Origin: Candidatus [Bacteroides] periocalifornicus
Lineage (GTDB): Bacteria; Bacteroidota; Bacteroidia; Bacteroidales; CAJPTX01
Assembly (NCBI GenBank): GCA_001421095.1
Contig: LIIK01000032.1
Coordinates: forward strand, 1-29,817
Direction of reading: 5' to 3'
Length of the DNA: 29,817 nucleotides
Below, piece after piece: positions 13,766 through 21,495 of this stretch (position 1 is its first letter; each line of letters starts with the position of its first letter). Under the pieces are notes generated by a model. That model made no database searches and was not told where the DNA came from. It saw only the letters and a list, made by a program, of their open reading frames with translations. The translations under genes were made by a program, and so were the position numbers.

Positions 13766-15025
13766 CTATTTTACGGCAATCCAGAATCTGAAGCCTCCTA
13801 AATCGTAGAGCTTTCCATCACGCAGAGCTTCATCGGTATAGTGTACGGATCTCTCCCCTATCGTGTCATCGTCATCATTCCACTTAAAGCCTACTTTTCC
13901 GGTTATACCCTTATACGTGTAGCTCAGTGATAGATCGACCGCTGCTCCCCCATCTTCTTCAATCCATTTGATTGTGTAGTAATCACCTGATTTCGCCTCA
14001 TCAGCCCATTTCCAGAACTGAATATTCAAATCCTTCGTGTTACCATTCCACCATCCGCGATCTCCCAAAAACATATTTTCTTTGCTCCCATCATGAAAAG
14101 CCACATAGCATCTCACTTCAGGCCGTCCTTTTGGCCAAGGTTCCACATCTTCCAAATCCCGTTGGCTCTTAAAACCAGCTTTTAGAAGGTACTCAGACTT
14201 TCCAGAAAGCTTCGATCTGTCAGTGGGAGTGGGTGCTACTGGCTTTGGTGGTTGGGGATTGGGCTCTACAGGTGGCATATAACCTCCCCCGTCATCGTCT
14301 CCATCTTCTGGCAAATGCCACTGACGAGGAGGGTTTCGAAAATAGTACGCATTCGTTCGCCCTTGGTAGTAGAGTTTATACCCCTCGCCAGGATTCGTTC
14401 CGCGCGGCACGCAAATCACCCGCTCATTTCGCCCCACTACTAGTACAGGTCGGTTTGGTGCAACCCGAGAGCTGAGCATCACCATTTCGCCTTGCTTGGT
14501 GTAGCCGCGTAGCTGGTAATCCTTTTGATCATCGTAGTTGGCAGGAAGGGCTACCACCAAGAGGTCGTCGCGATCCATGTCGCTCGCATCCAGCACTTCG
14601 CCATCGGGGGCGAGCAAGAGAAAATTGGTCAGGGGGTCGCTTTGCAGCAGGCGTTCTACTACATCAGGTAGTCGCCCATTCCCTCTCGTTCCATCCGAAG
14701 CGACCCGCACGTAGCTACTGATAGTCTGCTGCCATGCGCGAGTACTTTCACCGCGGCTGCGTGCTGGAGTAGCGACTTCTGCGAGCAGAAACTCGTTGTC
14801 ACCATCGAGCATTTCAGCTGCACCCCGATAGACTGCCTGCCCAAAGTCCGCATTATTCAGCAGCGTGGCGAACAGCATCGCAAGGGTGTCCTTTTCACCC
14901 ACAGGCGTGGTTATCAACTCTATAGCCTCATTAGGAGTCTTCTCGGCTATTTCTAGCTGCTGCTCCTTCTCGCATGCCGCCAGCAGCACTCCCGCCGCCA
15001 GCATGCCCCGCACCATCCATCGCAT
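13766..15025 (-). CDS. Predicted two-domain lipoprotein of unknown function
   Basis: The 419-residue protein begins with a lipoprotein signal peptide, LLAAC, in which Cys is residue 18 and would be lipidated; the following EKEQQ is acidic, as in surface-exposed lipoproteins. Residues about 30-245 form one region (DTLAMLFATLLN ... VLVVGRNERVICVP). An acidic and Pro-rich linker (DGDDDGGG, then PPVEPNPQPPKPVAPTPTD) leads to a C-terminal domain of about 140 residues rich in Trp, Asp and Gly (GDRGWWNGNTKDLNIQFWKW). No known domain is recognised with confidence. The DNA of the C-terminal domain looks more AT-rich than that of the N-terminal half. It precedes the barrel gene by 8 bp. A -7 box lies about 140 bp upstream. 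Confidence 0.75.
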   Translation of the reverse strand: MRWMVRGMLAAGVLLAACEKEQQLEIAEKTPNEAIELITTPVGEKDTLAMLFATLLNNADFGQAVYRGAAEMLDGDNEFLLAEVATPARSRGESTRAWQQTISSYVRVASDGTRGNGRLPDVVERLLQSDPLTNFLLLAPDGEVLDASDMDRDDLLVVALPANYDDQKDYQLRGYTKQGEMVMLSSRVAPNRPVLVVGRNERVICVPRGTNPGEGYKLYYQGRTNAYYFRNPPRQWHLPEDGDDDGGGYMPPVEPNPQPPKPVAPTPTDRSKLSGKSEYLLKAGFKSQRDLEDVEPWPKGRPEVRCYVAFHDGSKENMFLGDRGWWNGNTKDLNIQFWKWADEAKSGDYYTIKWIEEDGGAAVDLSLSYTYKGITGKVGFKWNDDDDTIGERSVHYTDEALRDGKLYDLGGFRFWIAVK

Positions 15026-15163
15026 CTTTTCAATGGTATTAGGATTTTAGGTTAACTATGGAAAGCCCTAATGGGCGAAATCTCCTAATATGCTAGCACC
15101 CCAGGGGAATTGACGCCTGCTAGCCCCACCATTTCAGAACGCTCCAGATCGACCCAGCAGTTG

Positions 15164-15171
15164 CAAAGTTA
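15164..15171 (-). promoter_or_regulatory. -7 box upstream of the lipoprotein gene
   Basis: Minus-strand TAACTTTG matches TAnnTTTG. It implies a leader of about 130 nt containing the paired TGCTAGC sequences. No -33 TTG was found at the standard spacing. Confidence 0.5.
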
Positions 15172-15205
15172 GGAATAATATCCTACCGATGTCCGCATTG
15201 CCTGT

Positions 15206-15233
15206 TATATTTTTTTGAAAAAAAACAAATATA
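15206..15233. repeat. AT-rich inverted repeat
   Basis: TATATTT (15206-15212) and AAATATA (15227-15233) flank a T-run and an A-run. The right half on the minus strand also reads TATATTTG, a -7 box, so the palindrome could be an operator or simply a curved upstream element. Confidence 0.45.
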
Positions 15234-15469
15234 GTGTAAGTTGCTGTGAACTATGCGTTTGCCATTAAACTATTTTAACCATGCAACGGCTTTGTGTGGG
15301 GAGCTGGCAGAAAGCCCCATACGATACCCCATTGCTGCGGACCATTCCTTTTTTTGGGGTGAGATTTTGCGTCAAGCACCCACGCCTATTGGGTGAAGTA
15401 GCGATGCGGCGTACCCAGGATTATAGCAGGCTTGGGGCGAATAAGACCCTCACGTTGGCGAATCCTCTA

Positions 15470-16243
15470 CTAGCCACTCACCTGCGCGGGTATTCCCAGC
15501 CGTTCCACCTGCGCAGCTATCGCCTCTAGCACCTCGATGGGAGCCTTCTGTAGCCCGGCGGCTGGGGTATCGCGGTCTATGGTGTAGACCATCACATCCT
15601 TTGGCCGCAGCTCTTGCACAGCAGCCAGCCAGGCCTCCACCTCTGCGGGCGTGGTGTTATCTACCCGTTTCCCGGCGTATTCGCCTCGCAGGAAGAGGGT
15701 TTGTAGGGTGTAGCTGTGCCCGAAGGCGAGCAGCCTATCTATCACCTGCCGTGCTGTAAGTGGCATCTGGGGGCCATCTATCAGCTGGAGGGTGGCGTCT
15801 ATGGCCGAGTCTAGCTTTAGCGCCGCTTGGTCTACCCGCCGTAGGGCGTGGGCAACTCGGGGGTGGTGGAGCATGGTGGCATTGGAGAGCACTACCACCT
15901 TAGCCCCGGGGGCTAGCCGATCGCGGGCCTCGAGCGTGAAGTCGATGATCTCCGCGAAATCTGGGTGTATAGTGGGCTCGCCATTGCCCGCGAAGGTTAT
16001 GGCATCGAGCCGTTTCCCCTCGTTTGCCATCCCCTGTAGCCGCTCGAGGAGTAGGCTATGCACCAGCTTCTTGGGCGGAAGCTTGGGCATATCTCCGTGC
16101 CCTGTCCATCCGCATTCGCAGTAGATGCAGTTGAAGTTGCAGAACTTGCTGTCGGTGGGTAGCAGATTCACCCCGAGCGATACCCCCAGCCGGCGGCTAT
16201 GCACAGGCCCGAATACCGTGTCGTGGAAAAGGAATGTGGGCAT
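15470..16243 (-). CDS. Radical SAM protein
   Basis: This 257-residue cytoplasmic enzyme should use a [4Fe-4S] cluster to cleave S-adenosylmethionine. The cluster motif CNFNCIYC (CX3CX2C) lies at about residues 35-42, followed by a further Cys-Gly. The SAM-binding GNGEPT motif comes at about residues 90-95. The opening, FGPVHSRRLGVSLGVNLLP, is characteristic of the COG0731-like group, some members of which are wyosine-related or of unknown function. The substrate cannot be told from the sequence. It has no auxiliary cluster domain and stands alone. A -7 box lies 47 bp upstream. Confidence 0.88.
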   Translation of the reverse strand: MPTFLFHDTVFGPVHSRRLGVSLGVNLLPTDSKFCNFNCIYCECGWTGHGDMPKLPPKKLVHSLLLERLQGMANEGKRLDAITFAGNGEPTIHPDFAEIIDFTLEARDRLAPGAKVVVLSNATMLHHPRVAHALRRVDQAALKLDSAIDATLQLIDGPQMPLTARQVIDRLLAFGHSYTLQTLFLRGEYAGKRVDNTTPAEVEAWLAAVQELRPKDVMVYTIDRDTPAAGLQKAPIEVLEAIAAQVERLGIPAQVSG

Positions 16244-16289
16244 GGGCCAGGCGAATTATCGAGGTTTGTAGATGGCATCATCGGACGCG

Positions 16290-16297
16290 CAAAAGTA
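16290..16297 (-). promoter_or_regulatory. -7 box of the radical SAM gene
   Basis: Minus-strand TACTTTTG fits TAnnTTTG, 47 bp before the start codon. The -33 element is not obvious. Confidence 0.55.
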
Positions 16298-16499
16298 GCA
16301 CAATTTCCGTTTTCTAGGTTCTCGTAACGTTGCGGGGTGCAGTGCCTCTGTAGGGCTGGGATTCTGGCAGAGTAGGGCGGGTACTCGCATTGCTCGGTCT
16401 CCACTCCTAGCAAAATCTTGCATAGTAAAGCTCGCCAAGGGGTAGAAATGTAAATTTTGGGATTTGCGAGTGGGAATCCTTTGAATAATCTGGCAATTT

Positions 16500-16524
16500 A
16501 ATATCGATCAATGCGATATTTTTT
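16500..16524 (+). other. Orphan terminator-like hairpin
   Basis: AATATCG (16500-16506) pairs with CGATATT (16514-16520) across a 7-nt loop and is followed by T residues. No plus-strand gene ends here, so it may be an operator or the trace of a lost transcript. Confidence 0.4.
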
Positions 16525-16601
16525 CGCAATGAAATCTGGATTGTATTGAGAGAAGCTTTCGGTTATCCCCGCTCCATCCATCGCGGCGTTAATTCCCCTC
16601 C

Positions 16602-16731
16602 TGCTCCATACCAACCCCGTACCTTCGCCGTACCTGCGCCGTACCTCCTCTGGTGCATCCTCGGATTTCGTTACGAAATCCGAACATGCAGCGGCGCAGG
16701 TACGGCGTTGGTACGGCGTTGGTACGGCGCA
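16602..16731. repeat. Inverted array of 11-bp GGTACGGCGTT repeats around a perfect palindrome
   Basis: The left arm (16602-16645) has four 11-bp units in minus orientation: TGCTCCATACC, AACCCCGTACC, TTCGCCGTACC, TGCGCCGTACC. The right arm (16699-16731) has three in plus orientation: GGTACGGCGTT twice and GGTACGGCGCA. The spacer holds CGGATTTCGT T ACGAAATCCG, a perfect 10-bp inverted repeat. The whole could fold into a large cruciform. Related units lie at the left edge of the window. It is not CRISPR: units are too short and there are no spacers. The 16244-17065 spacer contains no supported gene. Confidence 0.88.
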
Positions 16732-16994
16732 GGTCTAGAGTCGATGTTGATTATTAGCGTGTTAGAGCGGTGCTCGATTTCATCCTTTAGGGGCAAATGC
16801 TGCGCTGTAGGGAACCGGATGGGGGAGAGGGGTGGAGGAGCAAATTGCAGAACGAATCATCATTTTCGCCAATTAAAAGGTTGAATGCGTTCCAATTGTT
16901 CTGCGAATCTGAATTTGAAGTGCGGGCGGTCTGCATCCTGCTGGCGCATGCTACCCGCGTTGATGCTGTTGCTGTTCTATTCCCCTCCTTTTCC

Positions 16995-17002
16995 TAACTT
17001 CG
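16995..17002 (+). promoter_or_regulatory. Possible -7 box of the polysaccharide cluster
   Basis: TAACTTCG resembles TAnnTTTG with one change, the same variant seen before frdC (TACCTTCG). It lies 64 bp before the chosen pseI start. The -33 element is unclear. Confidence 0.4.
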
Positions 17003-17065
17003 CGGCGTGGAAGGGCGATGGGGAATGGTAGAATCAGTATGGGCATGAACGGTAATCCAGGCGCA

Positions 17066-18097
17066 ATGCGCAAGACTCTGATAGTGGCCGAGCTCTCGGC
17101 AAACCATAATGGTAGCCGACGCACGGCGCTGGAGACCATACGTGCCGCCAAGCGCGCCGGGGCCGATGCCATAAAGCTGCAGACCTACACGGCGGATACG
17201 CTAACCCTAAACTGTGCTCGTCCCGATTTTGTGACCAACGAGGGGGGACCTTGGGATGGTCGGGTACTGTATGAGCTCTACCAAGAGGCGCATACCCCGT
17301 GGGAGTGGCACGGGGAGCTCTTTGAGGAGGCTCGGCGGCTGGGGCTCATCTGTTTTTCCACACCGTTTGACACCACGGCAGTCGATTTCCTCGAGGGGCT
17401 GGGGACGCCGATGTACAAGATCGCCTCGTTCGAGATAGCCGACACGCCCCTTATAGCCTACGCCGCCAGCAAGGGCAAGCCTATGGTGCTCGCCACGGGC
17501 ATAGCTACCGAGGATGACATAGCTCGTGCCGTGAAAGCCTGTAGGGATGTGGGGAATGACGATATCACCCTGCTCAAGTGCACCTCGGCCTACCCTACCA
17601 AGCCCGAGGAGGCCAACCTGCGCATGATACCAGACCTGGCGCGGCGATTCGGGGTGAAGGCGGGGCTGTCTGACCATACGCTCGGGCCCTGGGCCCCGGT
17701 GGTGGCGGTAACCCTAGGGGCGGTGATGGTGGAGAAGCACTTCATTATCGACCGGGCTATTGGCGGGCCCGATGCCTCGTTCTCTATGGATGAGGGTGAG
17801 TTCACCGCCATGGTGCAGGCTGTGCGCACCGCAGAGGCCATGCTCGGGCGGGTAGACTACACCCTAACGCCAGGCATGGAGGCAGCCCGCATGGGGGGAC
17901 GCTCGCTCTACGTGGCCGAGGATATGGAGGCGGGCGATGCGATAACCCCCCAGAATGTGCGGAGCGTGCGCCCGGGGTTCGGACTCCCCCCCTACTATCT
18001 GCCAAAGATCATGGGGCTGAGGGTGGTGCGGGCATTGAGGTTTGGAGATCGGCTAACATGGGGGGATATAGAGCTGCCGGAAGGATGGGAGGGATGA
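17066..18097 (+). CDS. pseI: Pseudaminic acid synthase (NeuB family)
   Basis: This enzyme condenses phosphoenolpyruvate with a 6-deoxy-2,4-diacetamido-altrose to make pseudaminic acid, a nine-carbon sugar used in surface glycans. The 343-residue protein has the NeuB barrel followed by a C-terminal SAF (antifreeze-like) domain (about residues 280-340, GGRSLYVAEDMEAGD). PseI-type features are ELSANHNGS, ADAIKLQTYTADTLTL, LYELYQEAHTPWEWH, CFSTPFDTTAVDFLE, LLKCTSAYP and GLSDHTLG, plus the metal-binding EKHF. These fit PseI better than sialic acid synthase NeuB. The start at MRKTLIVAE matches the family; an earlier in-frame ATG 48 bases upstream would add an unusual leader. It is the first gene of the cluster and overlaps the next. 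Confidence 0.92.
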   Translation: MRKTLIVAELSANHNGSRRTALETIRAAKRAGADAIKLQTYTADTLTLNCARPDFVTNEGGPWDGRVLYELYQEAHTPWEWHGELFEEARRLGLICFSTPFDTTAVDFLEGLGTPMYKIASFEIADTPLIAYAASKGKPMVLATGIATEDDIARAVKACRDVGNDDITLLKCTSAYPTKPEEANLRMIPDLARRFGVKAGLSDHTLGPWAPVVAVTLGAVMVEKHFIIDRAIGGPDASFSMDEGEFTAMVQAVRTAEAMLGRVDYTLTPGMEAARMGGRSLYVAEDMEAGDAITPQNVRSVRPGFGLPPYYLPKIMGLRVVRALRFGDRLTWGDIELPEGWEG

Positions 18098-19221
18098 TGA
18101 ACATGCGCGAGGGTACGGTACACCCTACGATAGAGGCGGTGCAAGACACACGTGTTCTTGTAACGGGGGCCGCAGGGTTTATAGGTATGCACCTATGCCT
18201 TAGGTTGCTGCGCGATGGTTACACGGTGGTGGGGATCGACAACCTGAACCATTACTACGAGGTTTCCCTCAAGCTCGATAGGTTACGGCAGCTGGGCGTA
18301 GAGCCCGAGTCGCTATCTGAGGCTGGGAATCTCGATGGTGCCGGAGAGAGAGGGACGGGGAGGGGAATGCAACGATTCACCTTTTACCAGGTTGATATTT
18401 CTGATCGTGCTGCACTGGAGGCTCTATTTGCCCGTTGGCAGTTCACGGCAGTGGTGAACCTAGCCGCCCAGGCAGGGGTACGCTACTCTCTGCAGAATCC
18501 TGCGGCCTACGTGGAGAGCAATGTGTCTGGATTCCTCAATATTCTGGAGTGCTGCAGGACGCATGGGGTGCGCCACTTGGTGTATGCCAGTAGCAGCAGC
18601 GTGTATGGGCTCAATGCGAAAACACCATACAGCGAGGCCGATGGCATAGCCCACCCGGCGAGCCTGTATGCGGCTACAAAGAAGGGAGGGGAGCTTATGG
18701 CCCACGTGTACAGCCACCTCTACGGACTTGCCACCACGGGGCTTCGTTTCTTCACTGTGTATGGGCCGTGGGGACGCCCCGATATGAGTCCGCACCTCTT
18801 TGTGGGGGCAGTGCTGCGTGGCGAGACGATTCGGGTATTCAATGGGGGCGACATGCTACGCGATTTCACCTACGTAGACGATATAGTGGAGGGCGTGGCC
18901 CGCGTGCTACCCTGCCCGCCCGAGCCTCAGCCTGGTTGGGATGCGTGCCTAGCGGATGCCGCAACCTCGAGTGCCCCCTATCGGGTATACAACATTGGGA
19001 ATGGAGCACCTGTGCGCCTGCTAGACTTTATAGAGGCTATAGAGGATCGCCTGGGGTGCCAGGCTTTGCGGGAGTACCTGCCCATGCAGCCTGGCGATGT
19101 GTATCAAACCTGGGCTGACTGCTCTCGATTACAACACGATTTCGGCTACAGCCCTACCACCTCCCTGCGGGAGGGTATAGCGCATTTCGTTGATTGGTAT
19201 CGAGATTATTACGGGATCTAG
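18094..19221 (+). CDS. UDP-glucuronate 4-epimerase-like NAD-dependent sugar epimerase
   Basis: An extended short-chain dehydrogenase/reductase that most resembles UDP-glucuronate 4-epimerases, which supply UDP-galacturonate for surface glycans. The 375-residue protein has the NAD-binding GAAGFIG at about residues 25-31, then GIDNLNHYY and a diagnostic stretch including ASSSSVYGLNAKTPYSE, HPASLYAATKK (Tyr192, Lys196), GLRFFTVYGPWGRPDM and DFTYVDDIVEGV. Two Gly/Ala-rich insertions (about 75-92 and 280-292) are lineage-specific. The start is a choice: the ATG overlapping the upstream stop (ATGATGA) suggests translational coupling, while ATGs at 18058, 18097 and 18103 are also in frame, the last with GGGAGGG at good spacing. 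Confidence 0.88.
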   Translation: MMNMREGTVHPTIEAVQDTRVLVTGAAGFIGMHLCLRLLRDGYTVVGIDNLNHYYEVSLKLDRLRQLGVEPESLSEAGNLDGAGERGTGRGMQRFTFYQVDISDRAALEALFARWQFTAVVNLAAQAGVRYSLQNPAAYVESNVSGFLNILECCRTHGVRHLVYASSSSVYGLNAKTPYSEADGIAHPASLYAATKKGGELMAHVYSHLYGLATTGLRFFTVYGPWGRPDMSPHLFVGAVLRGETIRVFNGGDMLRDFTYVDDIVEGVARVLPCPPEPQPGWDACLADAATSSAPYRVYNIGNGAPVRLLDFIEAIEDRLGCQALREYLPMQPGDVYQTWADCSRLQHDFGYSPTTSLREGIAHFVDWYRDYYGI

Positions 19222-19275
19222 CATTTTGGGACGCTGCATGCTGCTTCGTCTACATGTTTTTCAGTATTTGCGTAG

Positions 19276-20538
19276 ATGCCATTTTTATCCAGCATTCGGG
19301 ATTTAGCCGCGCGCAATCGGCAGCTGCTGGCCAACTTCAGCTACATTTCGGCGCTGGAGGCCGTGGTGCTACTGGTGCCGCTGCTCGTGTACCCCTACCT
19401 GGTGCGGGTACTCGGGCAGGAGGTCTACGGGCTAGTGATAACTGCACAGGTGCTAGCGGGCTATTGCTCCATAGCGGTCGATTTCGGATTTCGCACCGTG
19501 GGGGCTAGGAGCGTGGCAGTGTACCGCGATAGCCCTAGAGTCCTCTCAGAGCTGCTTTCAGCGGTGTGCGGGGTGCGTCTGCTGGTATGGTTTGTTGCGC
19601 TAGGGGCGTACATTGGGTTGGTGCGCCTAGTGCCAGAGTATAGGGCGCATACGATGCTCTTTCTCTGCGCCTACACGCTTACATTCAATGAGTTGCTATT
19701 CCCGCAATTCTTTTTCCAAGGGATGGAGAATATGCGGGGGGTCGCCATTATGAATATTGCGGTACGGCTGGTGTCGGTGGTATTGCTTTTCATGCTTATC
19801 CACAGCCCTAGCGACTACGTGTACGCTCCGCTGCTCATGGGAGTAGGGTATTTGCTGGCTGGTGTGGCTTCGCTGTGGTATATAGGGCACCGGTACGGCG
19901 TGCGGCTGCATTGGCCGCGCAGGCGTTACATCCGCTACATGCTGCACGATGCCCTACCAATACTCGGTACCGATGCGATATGCTCAGTGAAGGATAAATT
20001 CAACTACCTGCTCATCGGCAGCTGGGTGAGCATGGAGTGGGTGGTGGTGTACGATCTCGGGGCGCGCTTTACCTCCCTGCTGGTGAAACCCGCAGGAGTG
20101 GTAGGTACCGTGCTTTTTCCCCGCCTAGCGGCTACGCAGAGCCTCTCCCTATTTCGCCGGGGTGGCGTGGCGGTGGTAGGTTTTACGCTGCTGGGAACCG
20201 CGGTGCTATTCGTGCTGCTACCCTGGATTGCCCCGCTATTCATCCCAGGGCTTAGCAGCCTGCTCGAGCTGCGCGTATACATGGTAGCCCCTCTGCTGCT
20301 GTCCGTAAGTGGCTATTTGGCCTCCGAATTCCTCATAGCCTTCCGCTATGCACGCTACCTACTGTGGAGCATTATGGTCACCACGGTGGGCTACCTCGTG
20401 GGGCTGCTGGGGGGCATTGGGGCTGGAGTTCACCATAGTTTGCTGTTTTTTGTACTTTTGTGCGTGGGTTCATACCTTGTGGAGCTGATTTACAGGGTCT
20501 ACGTTTACCAAAAGAAGACCAAGGCACTATGGGCTTGA
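19276..20538 (+). CDS. wzx: Wzx-like polysaccharide flippase
   Basis: This integral membrane protein of 420 residues has about 12 predicted helices and belongs to the MOP/Wzx group, which moves lipid-linked oligosaccharide repeat units across the inner membrane. Characteristic elements are the N-terminal FSYISALEAVVLLVPLLVYPYLVRVLG and VYGLVITAQVLAGYCSIAVDFGF, then FPQFFFQGMENM, and the conserved LGTDAICSVKDKFNYLLIG in the second half. It lies 54 bp after the epimerase and overlaps the next gene by 10 bases. No polymerase (Wzy) is seen within the window. Confidence 0.9.
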   Translation: MPFLSSIRDLAARNRQLLANFSYISALEAVVLLVPLLVYPYLVRVLGQEVYGLVITAQVLAGYCSIAVDFGFRTVGARSVAVYRDSPRVLSELLSAVCGVRLLVWFVALGAYIGLVRLVPEYRAHTMLFLCAYTLTFNELLFPQFFFQGMENMRGVAIMNIAVRLVSVVLLFMLIHSPSDYVYAPLLMGVGYLLAGVASLWYIGHRYGVRLHWPRRRYIRYMLHDALPILGTDAICSVKDKFNYLLIGSWVSMEWVVVYDLGARFTSLLVKPAGVVGTVLFPRLAATQSLSLFRRGGVAVVGFTLLGTAVLFVLLPWIAPLFIPGLSSLLELRVYMVAPLLLSVSGYLASEFLIAFRYARYLLWSIMVTTVGYLVGLLGGIGAGVHHSLLFFVLLCVGSYLVELIYRVYVYQKKTKALWA

Positions 20539-21491
20539 AGAGCAGGTTAAAGAGTATACTGGAAGCCTCTCCCTTCCTATTCGTATGCAGTTTGCCGCTG
20601 CGGCGGCTCTATACGTGGCTACGCTACACCATATGGTCCGATAGGTGGATTATCAGAAGGAAGTTCAAGCGCTTGGTGGGGTACACTCCTGATTTGGACC
20701 ATCCTAAAACCTTTCAAGAGAAGCTGCAATGGCTCAAGCTGCATGATCGCAATCCACTCTACCACCAGTGTGCCGACAAGCTGCGGGTACGGCAATTCGT
20801 AACCCGGGTAACCGGCACGAGCAAGTACCTCACACCGCTCTACTTCTTGACCGATGATTGGCGGGAGGTTCGCCCTGAGAATTTCCCGCGCGATCTGCCC
20901 TTTGTGCTGAAGTGTAATCACGGAAACGGGAATGTGCACTTGGTGGGCAACCCAGCGGAGGCCGACTGGACAGCACTTCGGTTCGCCATGAGGCGGGAGA
21001 TGGCATTCAGGAATGGGCTCTGGAATAGCAATAGAGAGTGGTGCTATAGGGGGATACGACCTCGAATCATGGCCGAGGGGCTGATACAAACCCCCGAGGG
21101 TACCGTGGAGGAGTACAAGTACTACTTCTGCTGCGGGCACCTGGTGGTTATCCAGTACGGGCAGGCCGATATGCAGCTTACGCGACGGTTTCGCTACTTG
21201 GCGCCAGACTATACACTCTACCCGACCTCCTATATGCTGGGAGGCGATGAGGAGTACGTAGATAGCGTGAAGCTACCCGTAAATAGCCGGGAGATGCTGG
21301 AATTGGCTACCCGCTTGGCGCAGGAATTCCCCTACCACGTGCGGATCGACTTGCTGAGCAATGGGCGTGAGTGCTTTATCAACGAGATCACATTCTTCAC
21401 GCTGGCGGGGTATATCGATGTGCTGGAACCCGCATCCCTGGCCGAAGAGTTGGCGCGCACCCTTGTATTGCCGACCGATAGGAAGGGCTAG
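20529..21491 (+). CDS. TupA-like ATP-grasp protein of the polysaccharide cluster
   Basis: This 320-residue protein matches the TupA-like ATP-grasp group found in many capsule and O-antigen loci. Visible features are TFQEKLQWLKLHDR, the ADKLRVRQFV segment, LPFVLKCNHGNG (a glycine-containing nucleotide-binding segment), EEYKYYFCCGHL and the C-terminal RIDLLSNGRECFINEITFF, which carries the metal-binding Asp/Glu/Asn set of ATP-grasp enzymes. The family probably forms amide or peptide bonds on the glycan, such as amino acid decoration of an uronic acid, though many are annotated as glycosyltransferases. The start chosen overlaps the flippase stop by 10 bases; an upstream GTG exists but would overlap by about 80. 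Confidence 0.85.
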   Translation: MGLKSRLKSILEASPFLFVCSLPLRRLYTWLRYTIWSDRWIIRRKFKRLVGYTPDLDHPKTFQEKLQWLKLHDRNPLYHQCADKLRVRQFVTRVTGTSKYLTPLYFLTDDWREVRPENFPRDLPFVLKCNHGNGNVHLVGNPAEADWTALRFAMRREMAFRNGLWNSNREWCYRGIRPRIMAEGLIQTPEGTVEEYKYYFCCGHLVVIQYGQADMQLTRRFRYLAPDYTLYPTSYMLGGDEEYVDSVKLPVNSREMLELATRLAQEFPYHVRIDLLSNGRECFINEITFFTLAGYIDVLEPASLAEELARTLVLPTDRKG

Positions 21492-21495
21492 CACC

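Larger units (their letters stand above)
15026..15469. other. Intergenic region with minus-strand promoter elements and an AT-rich palindrome
   Basis: This 444-bp spacer holds two TAnnTTTG-type boxes on the minus strand (15164-15171 and 15226-15233), an AT-rich inverted repeat, two TGCTAGC sequences (15091-15097 and 15118-15124) able to pair with each other, and a degenerate copy of the dispersed repeat core at 15398-15416 (GTAGCGATGCGGCGTACCC). I see no convincing gene. The plus-strand frame starting at 15281 overlaps the radical SAM gene and has no family resemblance. Confidence 0.6.

Noticed and set aside
15281..15529. Plus-strand frame of 82 codons overlapping the 3' end of the radical SAM gene
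   Set aside because: It runs antisense into a well-supported gene, has no family match, and crosses a degenerate repeat.
16602..16731. CRISPR array
   Set aside because: Units are only 11 bp, lie directly next to each other without unique spacers, and are inverted in two arms; no cas genes nearby.
16546..16997. Plus-strand frames crossing the 11-bp repeat array
   Set aside because: The codons come from the repeats themselves; no domain or plausible start signal.
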